Of a stretch of DNA of 33,549 nucleotides, positions 31,111 through 33,549 are shown piece after piece. This DNA comes from Flavobacteriales bacterium TMED191 (GTDB lineage Bacteria; Bacteroidota; Bacteroidia; Flavobacteriales; TMED113). How positions within the stretch are numbered: position 1 is the first letter of the stretch; every line of letters starts with the position of its first letter. The position numbers and the translations under genes were made by a program. Where the stretch lies: assembly GCA_002171975.2 (NCBI GenBank), contig NHIO02000007.1, forward strand, positions 1 through 33,549. The letters run 5' to 3'. The notes beneath the pieces were generated by a model. It was not told the origin of the DNA. It searched no databases and saw only the letters and a list, made by a program, of their open reading frames with translations.

Positions 31111-31886
31111 TGAGATATTTTGTGCTTTTAATCATATTATTTAGTTTCAACTTTGTTTTTTCTCAAAGTGACAGAAAGCATGCTAGAGATGGTAATAAAA
31201 ATTATTTTGATAGTTTGTTTATCAAATCAGAAGTAGATTATAGAAAAGCATTAGCTAAAAACCCCTCTTTTGAAGAAAGTAAGTTTAATTTGTCAAATAG
31301 TTTGTTTAAACAAAATAGATTTGAGGAGTCAGAAGTTATTTTAAAGGATATCATAAGTCATTCTTTAGATAGTTTATTGAAATCCGAAGCTTATTATAAT
31401 TTGGGAAATAATTTTTTACAACAACAAAAATTACAAGAAGCTATTGATTCATATAAAAATTGTTTACGTATTAAACCTGATGATGAACAAGCTCGATATA
31501 ATTTATCTAAATCATTAGATTTGTTAAATAAACAACAGAATCAGGAACAAGACCAGGAACAAGACCAGGAACAAGACCAGGAGCAAGACCATGAACAAGA
31601 CCAAAATTCAGGTCAAACTGATGGTGATGATGATGAGAATGATAATAATGATCAAAGTGATCAGCAGGATGAAAATCAATCGAATCAATCTAATTCTCAA
31701 AATCAATCTGATTCACAACAGAAAAAAGAACAATCTATTGATCAAGGTTTTAAGGATGGAGAACTATCTAAAGAAGACATTGAAAGAATACTTCAAGCTC
31801 TTGATAGAGAGGAAAAGAAAGTGCAAGAAAAAATGAAAAAGTTAAATTTGACAAATAAAAAGAAACAATTAGAAAAAGATTGGTGA
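31107..31886 (+). CDS. batC: BatC, TPR protein with a repetitive acidic/Gln region
   Basis: A protein of 259 residues. A signal peptide (about 1-20, ending FVFSQ) is followed by TPR-type helices (about 35-140: DYRKALAKNPSFEESKFNL, AYYNLGNNFLQQQKLQEAID, CLRIKPDDEQARYNL). Then comes a low-complexity stretch of Gln, Glu, Asp, Asn and Ser (about 142-208), which includes five in-frame QEQD-type repeats, and a charged coiled-coil-like C-terminus (DIERILQALDREEKKVQEKM). It is probably periplasmic and a scaffold for the Bat proteins. It starts inside the batB stop; batD begins two bases after its own stop. Confidence 0.9.
   Translation: MMRYFVLLIILFSFNFVFSQSDRKHARDGNKNYFDSLFIKSEVDYRKALAKNPSFEESKFNLSNSLFKQNRFEESEVILKDIISHSLDSLLKSEAYYNLGNNFLQQQKLQEAIDSYKNCLRIKPDDEQARYNLSKSLDLLNKQQNQEQDQEQDQEQDQEQDHEQDQNSGQTDGDDDENDNNDQSDQQDENQSNQSNSQNQSDSQQKKEQSIDQGFKDGELSKEDIERILQALDREEKKVQEKMKKLNLTNKKKQLEKDW
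31542..31601 (+). repeat. 12-bp tandem repeat (five units) in batC
   Basis: Five consecutive copies of CAGGAACAAGAC-type units, starting at 31542, 31554, 31566, 31578 and 31590. The first three are identical; the fourth has one change and the fifth has one. The unit is a multiple of three and in frame, giving four QEQD and one HEQD, so copy-number changes would alter protein length without a frameshift. Confidence 0.95.
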
Positions 31887-31888
31887 TT

Positions 31889-33549
31889 ATGTTTAGAAGA
31901 ATACTAATTATATCATTATTATTGTTTCAATTCTTAATGTCTCAAACATTTGAGGTTACACTCAGTGATAATGTAATAGGTCTTAACGATTCTTTTGAAA
32001 TCACTTTTGTCTTAAATGATAAAGGGTCTAGCTTTACACCTCCAAGTTTTTCTGAGGATTTTTATGTTTTAAGTGGTCCAAGCCGCTCAAGTAGTACACG
32101 TATTATTAATGGTTCTATGAGTCAAGAATCAAGTTATAAATATGTTCTTAGACCTAAAAAAGTCGGTGTGTTTACTATACTTCCAGCAAATATTAAGGTT
32201 AAGGGTAAAACTATTGGAACACGTCCTATTACAATTCAAGTAAATAAAGCATCTAAATCTAAACAGTCAGATACTCCCTATGCTATTGCTTCTAAAAAAA
32301 TACATCTTGATGTTAGGAGCAATAAAACAACTTGTTTTATTGGAGAACCAATTGTTTTAACTTATACAATTTATTTTAACCTTAATATTGCAAACCTTAA
32401 TCCTAAAAAAATAGAATATAATGGTTTTTGGACTGAAAGTATAGACGTGAAAACAAATACCAAACAGTCTAGATATAATGGTCAACCTTATAATTCAGCT
32501 GTAATTAAACAGATTGTTTTGATTCCACAAACCAAGGGTCGACAAGCCATACCTCCCCTTGATGTTGATTTAGTTGCAAGCATACCGACTGATAAAAGAG
32601 ATTTTTTTGGCTTACCAACAACTCAAAATATTGATTTTAATGTAGTTTCTAACAGTATTTCTATTAATGTATTGGATGTTCCCGAAAGTGGAAAGCCAAA
32701 AGACTTTTCTGGTGCAGTTGGACAATTTGATTTGGATGTTATACTTTCAAATGACTCTATTAATGTAAATGAATCTACATCACTTAAAATCATTGTTTCC
32801 GGAAAGGGTAATCTGAATTTACTTACTACACCACAAATTGTTCTGAATAATGATTTAGAAGTATATGATCCTAAAAGTCAGGATTTAATTCGTGTAAATC
32901 AAAAAGGTATTTCTGGAAAAAAAATAGAGGAATACTTAATTGTGCCTAGATTTAAAGGTGACTATTATATCGATCCTGTTGAATTTTCATTTTTTGATAC
33001 ACAAAAAAAGCAATATGTAACACTAAGAGTAGATGAGATAAATCTAAATGTTTCAAGCTCTAAATTCTCTAGTGATGACTCTTCCTTTCAGTCAAACTTT
33101 CAAAAAGAACAGATAGATGTAATTAATGATGATATAAAGTTTATTAAGACAAAATATAAAAATCAAAACTTAAAATATAAATTTCATAAATCAACATTAT
33201 TTATTATTCTTTTAATTTTACCCCTTGTATTTGTGTTTTTTGTTATTTTAATTAAACTTGATATCATTACTCTAGATGGGCTTTTCCCACTTGATGTAAT
33301 TAAAGAAGTCTCTAATAAGCTTGAGTTTTCAAAAACATTATTAAAAGAACAAAAAATAGGTCAATTTCATACTTCTTTAATAGAAGTTCTATTTTATTAT
33401 TTACAGAATAAATTAAACATGAAGAAAGGTGAGTTGACAGCCGACAATATTTCTCAAAGATTATTATCTAATGGAGTAGATAAATCATATGTTAATGAGT
33501 ATTTAAAACTTCTTGATAGTTTGCAGTCATATAAATATTCTTTATCAAA
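31889..33549 (+). CDS. batD: BatD (oxygen-tolerance family protein), truncated by window end
   Basis: The frame opens at the ATG at 31889, two bases after batC, and stays open to the end of the window (553 codons, no stop). A signal peptide (about 1-19, ending MSQ) is followed by repeated beta-sandwich domains typical of BatD: FEVTLSDNVIGLNDSFEITF, DFYVLSGPSRSSSTR, YVLRPKKVGVFTILPANIKV, CFIGEPIVLTYTIYF and GAVGQFDLDVILSNDSINVN. A transmembrane segment lies near 437-457 (TLFIILLILPLVFVFFVILI), and a helical cytoplasmic part follows (SLIEVLFYYLQNKLNMKKGE). The C-terminus is missing only because the window stops. batE would be expected next. Confidence 0.92.
   Translation, partial: MFRRILIISLLLFQFLMSQTFEVTLSDNVIGLNDSFEITFVLNDKGSSFTPPSFSEDFYVLSGPSRSSSTRIINGSMSQESSYKYVLRPKKVGVFTILPANIKVKGKTIGTRPITIQVNKASKSKQSDTPYAIASKKIHLDVRSNKTTCFIGEPIVLTYTIYFNLNIANLNPKKIEYNGFWTESIDVKTNTKQSRYNGQPYNSAVIKQIVLIPQTKGRQAIPPLDVDLVASIPTDKRDFFGLPTTQNIDFNVVSNSISINVLDVPESGKPKDFSGAVGQFDLDVILSNDSINVNESTSLKIIVSGKGNLNLLTTPQIVLNNDLEVYDPKSQDLIRVNQKGISGKKIEEYLIVPRFKGDYYIDPVEFSFFDTQKKQYVTLRVDEINLNVSSSKFSSDDSSFQSNFQKEQIDVINDDIKFIKTKYKNQNLKYKFHKSTLFIILLILPLVFVFFVILIKLDIITLDGLFPLDVIKEVSNKLEFSKTLLKEQKIGQFHTSLIEVLFYYLQNKLNMKKGELTADNISQRLLSNGVDKSYVNEYLKLLDSLQSYKYSLS

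Noticed and set aside
31591..31836. Plus-strand open frame inside batC
   Set aside because: It is an out-of-frame reading of the low-complexity repeat region with no start context or protein features.
1..33549. tRNA genes, CRISPR arrays, insertion sequences or prophage
   Set aside because: Gaps between genes are too short for most of these, and no direct-repeat arrays, transposase, integrase or cloverleaf-like sequence was seen.

Overview
The window comes from an AT-rich, gene-dense Bacteroidota chromosome, most likely an uncultured marine member of the Flavobacteriales. The support is: promoters of the TTTG-N19..21-TAnnTTTG type, almost no Shine-Dalgarno sequences, proteins with type IX secretion (T9SS) C-terminal sorting domains, a TonB-dependent receptor with an N-terminal carboxypeptidase-like domain, an aerotolerance (bat) operon, and the ligA / DUF6913-like / dapA gene order. 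Intergenic space is minimal. No stretch longer than 300 bases lacks a gene; the longest gaps are about 168 bp (upstream of dnaA) and 136 bp (upstream of dnaK). I saw no tRNA, rRNA, CRISPR array, insertion sequence or prophage.

Left part (1-5980): an envelope and secretion block. It holds the tail of a PhoD-like phosphatase (+), then on the minus strand a FAS1-domain protein, an esterase-fold protein (both with T9SS-type tails, start/stop overlapped) and a large TonB-dependent receptor.

Middle minus-strand block (5988-15749): closely packed household genes. In transcription order (right to left) these are a secreted coiled-coil protein of unknown function, panB, an RluA-type pseudouridine synthase, a DnaD/DnaT-like protein with its own near-perfect promoter, a SAM methyltransferase, an MscS channel, a GNAT acetyltransferase, rfbC, uvrA and a LOG-type Rossmann protein.

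Centre (15750-21839): an outer-membrane-type lipoprotein and dnaK on plus, then dnaA and ribD on minus. dnaK and dnaA converge on a perfect bidirectional terminator. Coding direction changes from mostly minus to mostly plus across this region, and dnaA lies inside it. This is compatible with a replication origin nearby, but no DnaA-box cluster is visible.

Right part (21872-33549): prmC, ligA, a DUF6913-like gene and dapA, then a seven-gene operon beginning with its own promoter: moxR, a DUF58 protein, a BatD-like membrane protein, batA, batB, batC and batD (cut by the window end). In this operon the MoxR ATPase, the DUF58 protein and the VWA/TPR membrane proteins probably form one envelope-associated chaperone or stress complex.

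I do not see a clear, wholly new system. The best leads are: an esterase-fold T9SS cargo that lacks the nucleophilic serine; a pattern of nearly leaderless promoters; an orphan DnaD/DnaT-like protein without a phage context; a repeated TGTCA element before dnaK; and a long insertion in LigA.
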